Assembly (NCBI GenBank): GCA_023438245.1
Contig: JAEXRD010000057.1
Coordinates: forward strand, 1-62,071
Direction: 5' to 3'
Length of the DNA stretch: 62,071 bases
From: Pseudomonadota bacterium
GTDB taxonomy: Bacteria > Desulfobacterota > Desulfovibrionia > Desulfovibrionales > Desulfovibrionaceae
Within the stretch, counting starts at the first letter, position 1, and the number at the start of each line of letters is the position of its first letter. Below the pieces are notes generated by a model, which was not told where the DNA came from, made no database searches, and saw only the letters and a program-made list of their open reading frames with translations. Of the stretch, positions 16,191 to 24,883 are shown piece by piece. The translations under genes were made by a program, and so were the position numbers.

Positions 16191-17708
16191 TCATGCTTCC
16201 CGCAGGCGGAAGCGCTGCACCTTGCCCGTGGGGGTCTTGGGCAAATCGTCCATAAAGCGCACCCGCGCCGGGCACATGTGCACGGGAAGGGTCTCGCGGG
16301 CGTGGCGCATGATGCTGCCGCCCAGCGCTCCGTCCGCCTTTCTGCCGGGCTTCGCCACCACGAAGGCGCAGGGCCGCACCAGCCCGTCCACGCGCATGCC
16401 CGCCACCGCGCACTCGCCCACGGCCTCGTGGCCCCGAAGGGCCTCCTCGATCTGCAGGGGCGACACCCAGTGCGCCCCCACCTTGAGCATGTCGTCGCTG
16501 CGGCCCTGGTGCGTGTAGCGGCCCTCTGAGCGCACGTACACGTCGCCCGTGGCCAGCCAGCCGCCGGGCAGCATGGCCTCCGCAGTTTTCTCGGGCCGGT
16601 TCCAGTAGCCCGCGCAGGTGCCCGCGCCCCGCACCAGCAGGTTGCCGGGCGTGCCGTCGGCAACCGGCGAGCCGGAGTCGTCCTCCAGGCGGGCCTCGAA
16701 GCCGGGCGCCAGCTCCCCGCTGGTTCCGCAGGCCACCCGGCCCGGAACATTGGAAAGAAACAGGTTGAAGGCCTCGGTGGAGCCGATGCCGTCCAGGATG
16801 TCCACCCCGGTGATGTCCATCCAGCGGCGGCACAGCCCCTCGGGCAGGGCCTCGCCCGCCGAGTAGCACAACCGGAGCGAGGACAGGTCCGTGTCCGGCG
16901 CCCCCGGCTCCCAGGTGCGGGCCATCAGGCTGTAGAGCGTGGGCACGCCGAAAAACACCGTGGGCCGGTGCCGCGCGATGGCCTGGAGCACCTCCAGCGG
17001 GCCGGGCTTACCCTCCAGCAGCACGGAGGTGGAGCCGAAGAACAGCGGCAGGCTCACGCTGCTCATCAGCCCGTAGGCGAAGGAAAACTTGCTGGCCGAG
17101 AAGCCCAGGTCGCCCTCGGAAAAGCCCAGCACGCCCCGGCCCCAGCTGGCCGCCGGGCGCAGCAGGTCCTGCGCGGCATGGGGCACGCCCTTGGGCCTGC
17201 CCGTGGTGCCGGAGCTGTAGAGCATGAAGCCCGGGCCGTCGCCCGGCGGGACGGCCTCCAATTCCGAGGACATGCCGGACAGGCTCCAGGGGCCGTCCGG
17301 GCCGCAGAGCACCACCACAGCGGGCTCCGCGCCCAGGCGCAGGGCCTCGCAGGCCGGGGAGCCGTCCCAGGTCACCAGCGCGGCGGCCTGGCAGTCGCCC
17401 AGGATGAAGGCCAGGTCCGCGGGGGTGAGCGTGGCGTGGGCGGGCACGGGCACCGCGCCCAGCAGCATGGTCCCCAGCACGGCCTTGGGCATGGCCAGGC
17501 TGTCGGGCAGCACCAGCACCACGCGCTGGCCCGGCTCCACGCCGCGCGCCCGCAGCATGTTGGCGAAGCGCCGGGCCTCGGCCCACAGGGCCAGGTGGCT
17601 CAGGGCCTTGTCTCCGCACAGGAAGGCGGCCTTGGCCGGACGCAGCGCGGCGTTGCGCTCCAGGGCGGAGCGCGTGGAGAGGTCCGCGTCGGCGTAGGGA
17701 TCGATCAT
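16191..17708 (-). CDS. Acyl-adenylate-forming ligase (benzoate-CoA ligase-like, ANL family)
   Basis: This 505-residue enzyme has all ANL core motifs: the P-loop LYSSGTTGRPKGVPH, the GIGSTEAFNLFLSN adenine/acid motif, the hinge TGDVYVRSEGRYTHQGRSDDMLK, and the C-terminal catalytic lysine in PKTPTGKVQRFRL. It is closest in style to benzoate/hydroxybenzoate-CoA ligases. The ATG at 17708 is preferred over one at 17747 because GGGAG lies seven bases upstream of it. It leads the six-gene operon. The next gene is a carrier protein, so it may load that carrier rather than CoA; this is inference. Confidence 0.9.
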   Translation of the reverse strand: MIDPYADADLSTRSALERNAALRPAKAAFLCGDKALSHLALWAEARRFANMLRARGVEPGQRVVLVLPDSLAMPKAVLGTMLLGAVPVPAHATLTPADLAFILGDCQAAALVTWDGSPACEALRLGAEPAVVVLCGPDGPWSLSGMSSELEAVPPGDGPGFMLYSSGTTGRPKGVPHAAQDLLRPAASWGRGVLGFSEGDLGFSASKFSFAYGLMSSVSLPLFFGSTSVLLEGKPGPLEVLQAIARHRPTVFFGVPTLYSLMARTWEPGAPDTDLSSLRLCYSAGEALPEGLCRRWMDITGVDILDGIGSTEAFNLFLSNVPGRVACGTSGELAPGFEARLEDDSGSPVADGTPGNLLVRGAGTCAGYWNRPEKTAEAMLPGGWLATGDVYVRSEGRYTHQGRSDDMLKVGAHWVSPLQIEEALRGHEAVGECAVAGMRVDGLVRPCAFVVAKPGRKADGALGGSIMRHARETLPVHMCPARVRFMDDLPKTPTGKVQRFRLREA

Positions 17709-17769
17709 GAAATTCTCCCGTCGGGACAAAGCCTTGCCATCCACCATTGGCGTTTTTCAGCCAAACGGA

Positions 17770-17798
17770 CGATAACAGACCCGCGCGCGCGCGGTCAA
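17770..17798 (-). promoter_or_regulatory. Possible promoter of the ligase-ACP-hydroxylase operon
   Basis: Minus-strand TTGACC (17793-17798) and TTATCG (17770-17775) are 17 bases apart, about 60 bases upstream of the ligase start. The -10 match is weak. An alternating CG run fills the spacer. Confidence 0.35.
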
Positions 17799-17869
17799 CG
17801 CCGGAGGGCCCCGAAGCGCCGGAAAAGGCCCACTGGACAGCCGGGGGCGGATCGGGCTACAGGCTTGGA

Positions 17870-18907
17870 ATGATGTCATTCTCCCCTCCCCGCGCGGGCT
17901 TTTTCTCCCTGGCGGCCCTGCCCCTGGCCGCAGCGATTCTGGCCGGGCTGGCGCTGCTGTGCGGCCCGCTGACGCGGGAAGCGTCCGGAGCCGAAGCCAG
18001 GCGCGCGGCCCTGGCCCTGCAGTGGCAGCCCCAGGCGCAGTTCGCGGGCTTCTACGCGGCCCAGGCCAAGGGCTTCTACCGCGAGGCCGGGGTGGAGATG
18101 GAGATCATCCCCGGCGGTCCGGACGTGGTGGCCAGCGAGCTGCTGAAATCCGGCCGCGCCCAGTTCGCCACCATGTTCCTGGCCACCGGCCTGGAGCGCC
18201 GCGCCGAGGGCCTGCCCGTGGTGCACCTGGCCCAGCTGGTGCAAAGCTCGGCCCTCATGCTGCTGGTGCGGGCCGACTCGCCCGTGCGCGAGCCCAAGGA
18301 CCTGGACGGCAGGCGCGTGGGCCTGTGGGACAACGAGTTCCGCCTCCAGCCCCGGGCGCTGTTCCGCCGCCTGGGCATCACCCCCGTCATCATCCCCCAG
18401 TCCGACACCCTGACGCTGTTTTTGCGCGGCGGAGTGGAGGCGGCCTCGGGCATGTGGTACAACGAGTACCATACCCTGCTGGCCTCCGGCCTGAACCCCG
18501 AGGAGCTGCGCGTGTTCTTCTACCGCGACCTGGAACTGAATTTTCCCGAGGACGGGCTGTACGCCCTGGAAAAGACCGCCGACGCCGACCCGGAGCTGTG
18601 CCGGGCCGTGGTGGCCGCCAGCCTGCGGGGCTGGAAATGGGCCTTCGAACACCCCGACGAGGCCCTGGACATCGTCATGGACGCCCGGAAAAAGGCCCAC
18701 CTGCCCGCCAGCCGGGCGCACCAGCGCTGGATGCTGGCGCGCATGAAGGATGTGATGCAGGCCCAGGGCCAGCTTGCCGGCAGGCTTGAGCACGCCGACT
18801 ACGACCGCGTGGCTCGTGAGCTGTCCGCCCAGGGGCTCATCCGCTCCGTGCCGGACTTCGAGGCCTTCAACCGGGGCGGGCGCCTGGCCGAGGAGGCCGG
18901 TAAATGA
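17870..18907 (+). CDS. Orphan NMT1/THI5-type periplasmic substrate-binding protein
   Basis: The 345-residue product has an N-terminal hydrophobic signal/anchor (residues about 10-32), then the THI5/NMT1 domain opening LQWQPQAQFAGFYAAQAKGF and GVEMEIIPGGPDVV. Relatives bind pyrimidine-like thiamine precursors, taurine or nitrate-type ligands for ABC uptake. Here no permease or ATPase gene is present. Instead its stop overlaps the start of a SpoIIE-type phosphatase (AAATGA). It may therefore serve as a ligand sensor for that phosphatase. Two ATGs are adjacent (17870 and 17873); either may be used. Confidence 0.85.
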   Translation: MMSFSPPRAGFFSLAALPLAAAILAGLALLCGPLTREASGAEARRAALALQWQPQAQFAGFYAAQAKGFYREAGVEMEIIPGGPDVVASELLKSGRAQFATMFLATGLERRAEGLPVVHLAQLVQSSALMLLVRADSPVREPKDLDGRRVGLWDNEFRLQPRALFRRLGITPVIIPQSDTLTLFLRGGVEAASGMWYNEYHTLLASGLNPEELRVFFYRDLELNFPEDGLYALEKTADADPELCRAVVAASLRGWKWAFEHPDEALDIVMDARKKAHLPASRAHQRWMLARMKDVMQAQGQLAGRLEHADYDRVARELSAQGLIRSVPDFEAFNRGGRLAEEAGK

Positions 18908-20898
18908 GCCGCTTCCGCCTGGCTTCCCCGGGGCTGGCCTTCCGGCTCTCGGCCATGGTGCTCTCGGCCACGGCCCTGGCGCTGGCGCTGGTGGTGGCCG
19001 CCACCTACCACCTGGCCAGCGAGCTTCTGCTGCGCCACATGGAGGACGAGGCCCGCTCCCTGTGCCAGTCGCTGGTGCACCGCATCGAGTCGCGCCTGGC
19101 GCCCATCGAGCGCGTGCCCAAGGGCCTGGCCTACGAGCTGGAGGACGGCAAGCTCTCGGACGCGGACATCCGCAGGCGGCAGCGGCGCATCCTGGCGGAC
19201 AACGACGAGATCTTCGGCACGGCGGTGGCCTTCGAGCCCGGTGCGCGCCACGCGGGCCAGACCCATTTCGCGCCCTACCTGTACCGCACCCCGCGCGGCC
19301 CGCTGGAAGTGTTCCTGGGCGGCCCCAGCTACCGCTACCACTACATGGACTGGTACCAGATCCCGCGCGAGCTGCGCAAAACCGTGTGGAGCGAGCCCTA
19401 CTTCGACGAGGGCGGCGGCAACGCGCTCATGACCACCTGCTCGGTGCCCTTCTTCACCAGCCGCGAGGGCAAGACCGAGCCCCTGGGCGTGGTCACGGCG
19501 GACGTGGCGCTGGAGTGGCTGACCCGGCTGGTGGCCTCGGTGAGCGTGCTGGACACCGGCTACGCCTTCCTCATCACCGACCGGGGCACCTACGTGACCC
19601 ACCCCACGCCGGGCCTGGCCTTCAACGAGACCATCTTCACCCGCGCCGAGGAGGCCGACGACCTGGCCCTGCGCGACATCGGCCGCGAGATGGTGCGCGG
19701 CTCCACCCGCTTCGTGGAGTTCAAGAGCCGCCGGCTGAACCGCGACGGCTTCGTGGCCTTCGCCCCCCTGCCCTCCACGGGCTGGTCGCTGGGCGTGTTC
19801 TACCCGCGCGGCGAGCTGCTGGCCGACGTGCGCCGCCTGGCCGTCATCAGCTCCGGCCTGGGCGGGCTGGGCTTCCTGGTGCTGGCGGCCACCATCGCGT
19901 TCATCGCCCGGGGCATCACCAAGCCCCTGCGCAGCCTCTCCCTGGCCGCGCGCGAGGTGGCCCGCGGCGACCTGGACGCGCCCATCCCGGAGGTGCGCGC
20001 GCGCGACGAGGTGCGCGAGCTGGCCCAGGCCTTCGCCCACATGCAGGACTCCCTCAAGGGCCACATCCGGCAGCTCACCGAGGCCACGGCCAGCCGCGAG
20101 CGCATGGAGAGCGAGCTCAGGATCGCCCGCGACATCCAGATGGGCATCCTGCCCAAGATCTTCCCGCCCTTCCCCAACCGGCCGGAGATCGACCTTTTCG
20201 CCAGCCTGGAGCCCGCGCGCGAGGTGGGCGGCGACTTCTACGACTTCTTCTCCTGCGGGCCGGACCACTTCTGCTTCCTGGTGGGCGACGTGTCCGGCAA
20301 GGGCGTGCCCGCGGCCTTCTACATGGCCGTGGCCAAGACGCTCATCAAGGCCGTGGCCGACACCTCCGGCGCCAGTTCGGGCGGCGACGGCCAGGGGCCG
20401 GACCCGGGGCGCATCCTCTCCCGCGCCAGCGACGAACTGGCCCGCGACAACGAATCCTGCATGTTCGTGACCATCTTCTGCGCCGTACTGGACATGCGCA
20501 CCGGCCAGACCCGGTACGCCAGCGCGGGCCACAACCCGCCCGTGCTGCTCAAGGGCGGCCAGGCGCCGCAGTTCCTGCCCTCGCGCCAGGACCCCGTGGC
20601 CGGGGCGCTGGAGGGCGTGGAGTACGAGACCGACAGCCTGCTGCTTGAACCCGGCGACACCCTGCTGCTCTACACCGACGGGGTGAGCGAGGCCATGAAC
20701 CCTGCGAGCGCGCTCTTCGGCGAGGAACGGCTGCTGGCGCGGCTGGCGGAGTCGGCCGGGCGCGGTATGGACAGCGCCCTGAGCATCTGCCAGGATCTGG
20801 ACGAGGCGGTGTTCGCCTTCGCGGACGGCGCGGAGCAAAGCGACGACATCACCATGCTGGCCCTGCGCTACCGGGGTCCGCAGGCACAACAGAACTGA
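18904..20898 (+). CDS. Membrane sensor SpoIIE-type PP2C phosphatase (Cache-HAMP-SpoIIE)
   Basis: The 664-residue protein has a TM helix (residues about 12-35), a periplasmic Cache-like sensor with DWYQIPRELRK and WSEPYFDEGGG motifs (about 40-310), a second TM helix (about 315-340), and a HAMP domain (ITKPLRSLSLAAREVARGDL). A short coiled coil then precedes the PP2C/SpoIIE catalytic domain, with metal-binding motifs EVGGDFYDFF, VGDVSGKGVPAAFYMA and GVSEAMNP and a final SDDITMLALRY. It should dephosphorylate the STAS protein encoded next, freeing it to bind the anti-sigma kinase. It overlaps the binding-protein gene by four bases. Confidence 0.93.
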   Translation: MSRFRLASPGLAFRLSAMVLSATALALALVVAATYHLASELLLRHMEDEARSLCQSLVHRIESRLAPIERVPKGLAYELEDGKLSDADIRRRQRRILADNDEIFGTAVAFEPGARHAGQTHFAPYLYRTPRGPLEVFLGGPSYRYHYMDWYQIPRELRKTVWSEPYFDEGGGNALMTTCSVPFFTSREGKTEPLGVVTADVALEWLTRLVASVSVLDTGYAFLITDRGTYVTHPTPGLAFNETIFTRAEEADDLALRDIGREMVRGSTRFVEFKSRRLNRDGFVAFAPLPSTGWSLGVFYPRGELLADVRRLAVISSGLGGLGFLVLAATIAFIARGITKPLRSLSLAAREVARGDLDAPIPEVRARDEVRELAQAFAHMQDSLKGHIRQLTEATASRERMESELRIARDIQMGILPKIFPPFPNRPEIDLFASLEPAREVGGDFYDFFSCGPDHFCFLVGDVSGKGVPAAFYMAVAKTLIKAVADTSGASSGGDGQGPDPGRILSRASDELARDNESCMFVTIFCAVLDMRTGQTRYASAGHNPPVLLKGGQAPQFLPSRQDPVAGALEGVEYETDSLLLEPGDTLLLYTDGVSEAMNPASALFGEERLLARLAESAGRGMDSALSICQDLDEAVFAFADGAEQSDDITMLALRYRGPQAQQN

Positions 20899-20917
20899 CG
20901 CAACACGAGGAGAGACC

Positions 20918-21250
20918 ATGGAATTCAGCGCATCCAAGCAGGGCGGCTTCCTGGTGCTGGCCCCCAAGGGCCGCATGGACGCCATCACCGCCCCGCGCTT
21001 CGAGGCCGAGTGCGACACCCACATCCAGGCCGGGGAAAAACGCCTTGTGGTGGACATGTCGGGCCTGGAATACATCAGCAGCGCTGGCCTGCGCAGCATC
21101 CTGGCCTCGGCCAAGAAGCTCAAGGCCCAGGGCGGCGACCTGGCCTTCTGCTGCCTGTCCGGCATCGTGGCCGAGGTCTTCGCCGTGTCCGGCTTCGCCA
21201 AGCTGCTGCCCGTGCTGCCCACCCTGGGCGACGCCCTGGCCCGGGGCTAG
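20918..21250 (+). CDS. STAS-domain anti-anti-sigma factor (RsbV/SpoIIAA type)
   Basis: The 110-residue single-domain protein is preceded by a strong site (GAGGAGA). The switch segment is SGLEYISSAGLRSILASAKK, where one of the paired serines is the usual phosphorylation site. In partner switching, the unphosphorylated form binds and titrates the RsbW-like kinase. The phosphatase gene upstream and the kinase gene ten bases downstream make a complete three-part switch. No sigma factor gene lies alongside, so the final target is elsewhere or is not a sigma factor. Confidence 0.93.
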   Translation: MEFSASKQGGFLVLAPKGRMDAITAPRFEAECDTHIQAGEKRLVVDMSGLEYISSAGLRSILASAKKLKAQGGDLAFCCLSGIVAEVFAVSGFAKLLPVLPTLGDALARG

Positions 21251-21260
21251 GAGCGGCGAC

Positions 21261-21725
21261 GTGCCCGGTCCCAACCCCGGCCCGCCTCCCCGGCCTCCCC
21301 TGCGGCTCCCGGCCACGCTGGAGAGCCTGGAGGAGCTGCGCGCCCTGGCGCTTGACGCCGGACGCGAGGCCGGGCTTGGCCCCGAGGCCCTGGGCCGCGT
21401 GGAGCTGGCCCTGGAGGAGGCGGTGGTGAACATTTCCCGCCACGCCTACGACCCGCCCGGCTCCGGTGTGCTGGAACTCAGCACCCTGGCCCTGCCCGGC
21501 GGCGGGCTCCGCCTCGTGCTGGCCGACCAGGGCAGGCCCTTCGACCCGGTGCATGTGCCGGAGGAGGAGCCGGAACTGGAGGCCGGGCTGGAGGCCAACC
21601 TGGAGGCCGACCTGGAGCACCGCCTGCCCGGCGGCATGGGCCTGTTCCTCATCCGCAGCCTGGCCCAGGCCAGCTACCGGCGCGAGGGCGACGAGAACCT
21701 GCTGACCCTGGACTTCGCGCCCTAG
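21261..21725 (+). CDS. RsbW/SpoIIAB-like anti-sigma serine kinase (HATPase)
   Basis: The GTG start at 21261 has AGGAG seven bases upstream. The 154-residue product shows the N-box VELALEEAVVNISRHAY with the Mg-binding Asn, the G1-type box LVLADQGRPFDP and the G2-type GGMGLFLIRSL. This is intact, unlike the HATPase domain encoded at 7304. It should phosphorylate the adjacent STAS protein. An acidic insert rich in Glu (EEEPELEAGLEANLEADLE) between the boxes is unusual. The last G of its TAG is also the first base of palindromic repeat copy 2. Confidence 0.9.
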   Translation: MPGPNPGPPPRPPLRLPATLESLEELRALALDAGREAGLGPEALGRVELALEEAVVNISRHAYDPPGSGVLELSTLALPGGGLRLVLADQGRPFDPVHVPEEEPELEAGLEANLEADLEHRLPGGMGLFLIRSLAQASYRREGDENLLTLDFAP

Positions 21726-21872
21726 GGGCTGTCTCCCAAAGCGCCTTTTGCCCCCTGGGCATCGTCACAAGCCGCGTCGGCTCCAGGGCTGTACCGTCAG
21801 AGTACTATCCCTGGTCCCCGAGGCGGCTCCTTCCTCGCCAGGGAACAAAATTCGTCTTTGGGAGACAGCCCC
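21725..21872. repeat. Palindromic dispersed repeat, copy 2
   Basis: A perfect 17-bp terminal inverted repeat (GGGGCTGTCTCCCAAAG at 21725-21741 and its complement at 21856-21872) encloses an inner CCAGGG...CCCTGG stem and the CTGTACC...GTACTATC core. Relative to copy 1, the flanking motif TCCTTCCTCGCCAGGGAACA lies on the other strand while the core has the same orientation. The element fills the gap between two convergent genes. Confidence 0.85.
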
Positions 21873-21884
21873 TGGCCCGCGTCC

Positions 21885-22610
21885 CTACTCTGCTCCGGGC
21901 AGGTCCTCGGCCAGCGAGCGCCGCACCGCGCGCCAGCCCGGCAGCGCCCGGTCCAGCACCGCGTAGAAGCGCGCGTTGTGCCCGCGCTCGATGAGGTGGG
22001 CCAGCTCGTGCACCACCACGTATTCCAGGCAGGCCGGGGGCCGCTCGACGAGCGCCAGTCCCAGGGTGATGCGCCGGGAGCGCAGGCTGCACGTGCCCCA
22101 GCGGCTTTTCATGCGCCGGATTGCCCAGGAATCGGCGCGCACGCCCAGCACGGGCTGCCATTTCTCCAACAGCGGGGGGATGCACTCGGCGAGCCGGTCC
22201 TTCTGCCAGCGCCACAGCGCCCGCCAGCGCGCCGCCTCGTCCGCCCCCGGCGGCAGGCGGAACGTCAGCACGGGGCCTTGCTCCCGCTCCTCCAACCGCA
22301 CGGCGGGTCGTCCGGGCCGCTCGGCGACCTCCAGGCGGCAAACCCGGCCCAGGTGGCGCAGGGGCTCGCCGCTCTCCAGGCGCAGGGGCGCGGGCCGGGG
22401 CCGGGCCAGCATGCGCTCCCGGTGCCGGGCGATCCAGTCCAGCCGCTCCAGCACCATGGAGCGCACGTCGGCGTCGCTGGCGCGCAGGGGCGCGCTGACG
22501 CGCACGCCGCCCTCCGGCGGGGAAACGGTGAGCCGGATGGTGCGCATGCGCTTGCGCACAACCTCCACGGCCAGCCCGGCCACCTCCATCACGCTGCGAC
22601 GCTCTCTCAT
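21885..22610 (-). CDS. YgjP-like (DUF45) zinc metallopeptidase
   Basis: The 241-residue product carries the zinc-binding motif VVHELAHLIERGHNARFY (HELAH with downstream His) and the preceding conserved segment KSRWGTCSLRSRRITLGLAL, diagnostic of this SprT/YgjP-type family. The N-terminal half is a basic beta-rich region usual for the family. It stands alone, convergent with the anti-sigma kinase gene and divergent from upp. The start at 22610 (MRERRSV) is a choice among several in-frame ATGs; MEVAGL at 22589-22550 region is also possible. The biological substrate of this family is not established. Confidence 0.85.
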   Translation of the reverse strand: MRERRSVMEVAGLAVEVVRKRMRTIRLTVSPPEGGVRVSAPLRASDADVRSMVLERLDWIARHRERMLARPRPAPLRLESGEPLRHLGRVCRLEVAERPGRPAVRLEEREQGPVLTFRLPPGADEAARWRALWRWQKDRLAECIPPLLEKWQPVLGVRADSWAIRRMKSRWGTCSLRSRRITLGLALVERPPACLEYVVVHELAHLIERGHNARFYAVLDRALPGWRAVRRSLAEDLPGAE

Positions 22611-22773
22611 GCCCGGCCACATGCCAGCAAAGCCCGCCCGTGGCAATGCGCAACCCCGTACCGTCCCCCGGCAGGGTCCACATGGCCGCGCAAATCCCTT
22701 GACCGAATCCCGGCTCCTTTTTAGAAGAAGGGGATTTCAGCCCCCCGCAAGCCCCAAATCAAGGAGACCCCGC

Positions 22774-23400
22774 ATGCCCGTCCACGTCGTCACCCACCCC
22801 CTCGTGCAGCACAAGCTCGGACTTCTGCGCAAGCACGACATCACCACCAGCCTGTTCCGCGACGTGACCAAGGAGATCGCCCGCCTGCTCACCTACGAGG
22901 CCACCAAGGACCTGGAGGTGGAGAGCAAGACCATCAAGGGCTGGGCCGGAGAGGTGGGGATCAAGCGCATCAAGGGCAAGAAGATCACCGTGGTGCCCAT
23001 CCTGCGCGCGGGCCTGGGCATGATGGACGGCGTGCTGGACATGGTGCCCGGGGCCAAGGTCAGCGTCATGGGCTTCTACCGCAACGAGGAGACCCTCCAG
23101 CCGGTGAAGTACTACGTGAAGCTGGCGCGCGACATCAAGGCGCGCATGGCCCTCATCCTGGACCCCATGCTGGCCACCGGCGGCACCCTGGACGCCACCA
23201 TCGACCTCTTGAAGCAGGCCGGCTGCACCCAGATCCGCGGCCTGTTCCTGGTGGCCGCGCCCGAGGGCATCAAGCGCATCCAGGACAAGCACCCCGACGT
23301 GGACATCTACTGCGCCTCGGTGGACGACCGGCTCAACGAGCAGGGCTACATCCTGCCGGGCCTGGGCGACGCAGGCGACAAAATCTTCGGCACCAAGTAG
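22774..23400 (+). CDS. upp: Uracil phosphoribosyltransferase
   Basis: The 208-residue enzyme converts uracil and PRPP to UMP in pyrimidine salvage. The PRPP-binding loop is MALILDPMLATGGTLDAT, and the uracil-binding C-terminus GYILPGLGDAGDKIFGTK is fully conserved. AAGGAGA lies just upstream of the ATG. A rho-independent terminator follows its stop, then the uracil permease gene, so the two form a salvage unit with probable partial read-through. Confidence 0.97.
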   Translation: MPVHVVTHPLVQHKLGLLRKHDITTSLFRDVTKEIARLLTYEATKDLEVESKTIKGWAGEVGIKRIKGKKITVVPILRAGLGMMDGVLDMVPGAKVSVMGFYRNEETLQPVKYYVKLARDIKARMALILDPMLATGGTLDATIDLLKQAGCTQIRGLFLVAAPEGIKRIQDKHPDVDIYCASVDDRLNEQGYILPGLGDAGDKIFGTK

Positions 23401-23409
23401 CAAACGAAG

Positions 23410-23432
23410 GGGGGCGGCGGACGCCCCCTTTT
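23410..23432 (+). terminator. Rho-independent terminator after upp
   Basis: A perfect 7-bp stem GGGGGCG/CGCCCCC with loop GCGGA is followed by TTTT. It lies nine bases after the upp stop and upstream of the permease gene. Confidence 0.8.
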
Positions 23433-23544
23433 CACGAGCGCGCCCGCCTTCCCTCCGCCCCCCCCCGGAAGGCCAGGGCGCACCCGAGACAGGTCAACGG
23501 AGCCGGTTCGCGGCTTGAGAACCAACAGTCAAGGAGAGAGAGAA

Positions 23545-24837
23545 ATGAGCAGACGCGTCATCCAGGTGGAGGAAAAAGTCCCCTTCCTCCAGGGCATCCC
23601 CCTAAGCTTCCAGCACCTCTTCGCCATGTTCGGGGCCAGCGTGCTCGTCCCCACCCTGTTCAAGATCGACCCGGCCATCGTGCTGCTCATGAACGGCATC
23701 GGCACGCTCATCTACCTGTTCCTGTGCAAGGGCAAGGCCCCGGCCTTCCTGGGGTCGAGCTTCGCCTTCCTCTCTCCCGTGTTCGTGGTGCTGGGCACCG
23801 ACCCCAGCCTGGCCGGAGCCAACTACTCCTACGCCCTGGGCGGCTTCATCGCCTCGGGCCTGATCTTCATCGCCGTGGCGCTCATCATCTGGCAGTTCGG
23901 CCCGGGCTGGATCAACACCGTGCTGCCCCCGGCCACCATGGGCCCCATCGTGGCGCTCATCGGCCTTGAGCTGGCGGGCGTGGCCACGGGCATGGCGGGC
24001 ATCATGCCCGACGCCAAGACCGGCGCCTACGACATGAACGCGGTCATCGTGTCCTCGGTGACGCTCCTCACCGTGGCCTTCGGCTCGGTGGTGTTCCGGG
24101 GCTTCTTGGCGGTCATCCCGGTGCTCATCGGCATCGGCGCGGGCTACGCCACCAGCCTGGGCCTGGGCATCGTGAAGTTCGACCCCGTGCTGGCCGCGCC
24201 CATCCTGGCCGCGCCCACCATGTACACCCCCAAGTTCGACATAAACGCCATCATGGTCATCATCCCGGCGGCGCTCGTGGTCATCAGCGAGCACATCGGC
24301 CACCTGGTGGTCACCGGCAACATCGTGGGCCGCGACCTGACCAAGGACCCCGGCCTGCACCGCTCGCTCATGGGCGACGGCATCTCCACCGCGCTCTCCG
24401 GCTTCTTCGGCTCGGTGCCCACCACCACCTACGGCGAGAACATCGGCGTCATGGCCATCACCCGCGTGTACTCGGTGTGGGTCATCGGCGGCGCGGCGGT
24501 GATCTCCATCGCCCTGGCCTTCATCGGCAAGCTCTCGGCCTTCATCCAGTCCATTCCCGTTCCGGTCATGGGCGGCATCTGCATCCTGCTCTTCGGCGTC
24601 ATCGCCGCCTCGGGCATCCGCATGCTGGTGGAGGCCAAGGTGGACTACTCCAAGCCCGTGAACCTCTGCCTCACGGCCATCGTGTTCATCGTGGGCATCA
24701 GCGGCGCGGCGGTGAAGATGGGCAACGTGCAGCTCAAGGGCATGGCCCTGGCCACCGTGGTGGGCATGGTCCTCTCCCTGGTGTTCCACACCCTGGACAA
24801 GATGGGCCTGACCAACAGCTCCGACTCAGGCCACTAG
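23545..24837 (+). CDS. uraA: Uracil permease (NCS2 family)
   Basis: This 430-residue membrane protein has about 14 hydrophobic segments. NCS2 hallmarks are the LQGIPLSFQHLFAMFGASVL start region, GSSFAFLSPVF in TM3, VISEHIGHLVVTG in TM8 with the proton/substrate-linked Glu and His, and the TTYGENIGVMAITRVYS motif in TM10. It imports uracil with protons; upp lies directly upstream. AAGGAGAGAG precedes the ATG at 23545; an upstream ATG at 23515 would lie before this site and is rejected. Confidence 0.95.
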   Translation: MSRRVIQVEEKVPFLQGIPLSFQHLFAMFGASVLVPTLFKIDPAIVLLMNGIGTLIYLFLCKGKAPAFLGSSFAFLSPVFVVLGTDPSLAGANYSYALGGFIASGLIFIAVALIIWQFGPGWINTVLPPATMGPIVALIGLELAGVATGMAGIMPDAKTGAYDMNAVIVSSVTLLTVAFGSVVFRGFLAVIPVLIGIGAGYATSLGLGIVKFDPVLAAPILAAPTMYTPKFDINAIMVIIPAALVVISEHIGHLVVTGNIVGRDLTKDPGLHRSLMGDGISTALSGFFGSVPTTTYGENIGVMAITRVYSVWVIGGAAVISIALAFIGKLSAFIQSIPVPVMGGICILLFGVIAASGIRMLVEAKVDYSKPVNLCLTAIVFIVGISGAAVKMGNVQLKGMALATVVGMVLSLVFHTLDKMGLTNSSDSGH

Positions 24838-24883
24838 GGCCCGTTCATATCCCGGCAGCCAAGGCGGCCGTCCGTCCCGGACC

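Noticed and set aside
22774..24837. A pyrimidine-responsive riboswitch or attenuator between upp and uraA
   Set aside because: Only a simple terminator hairpin is visible; no alternative antiterminator pairing or PyrR-type motif could be identified.
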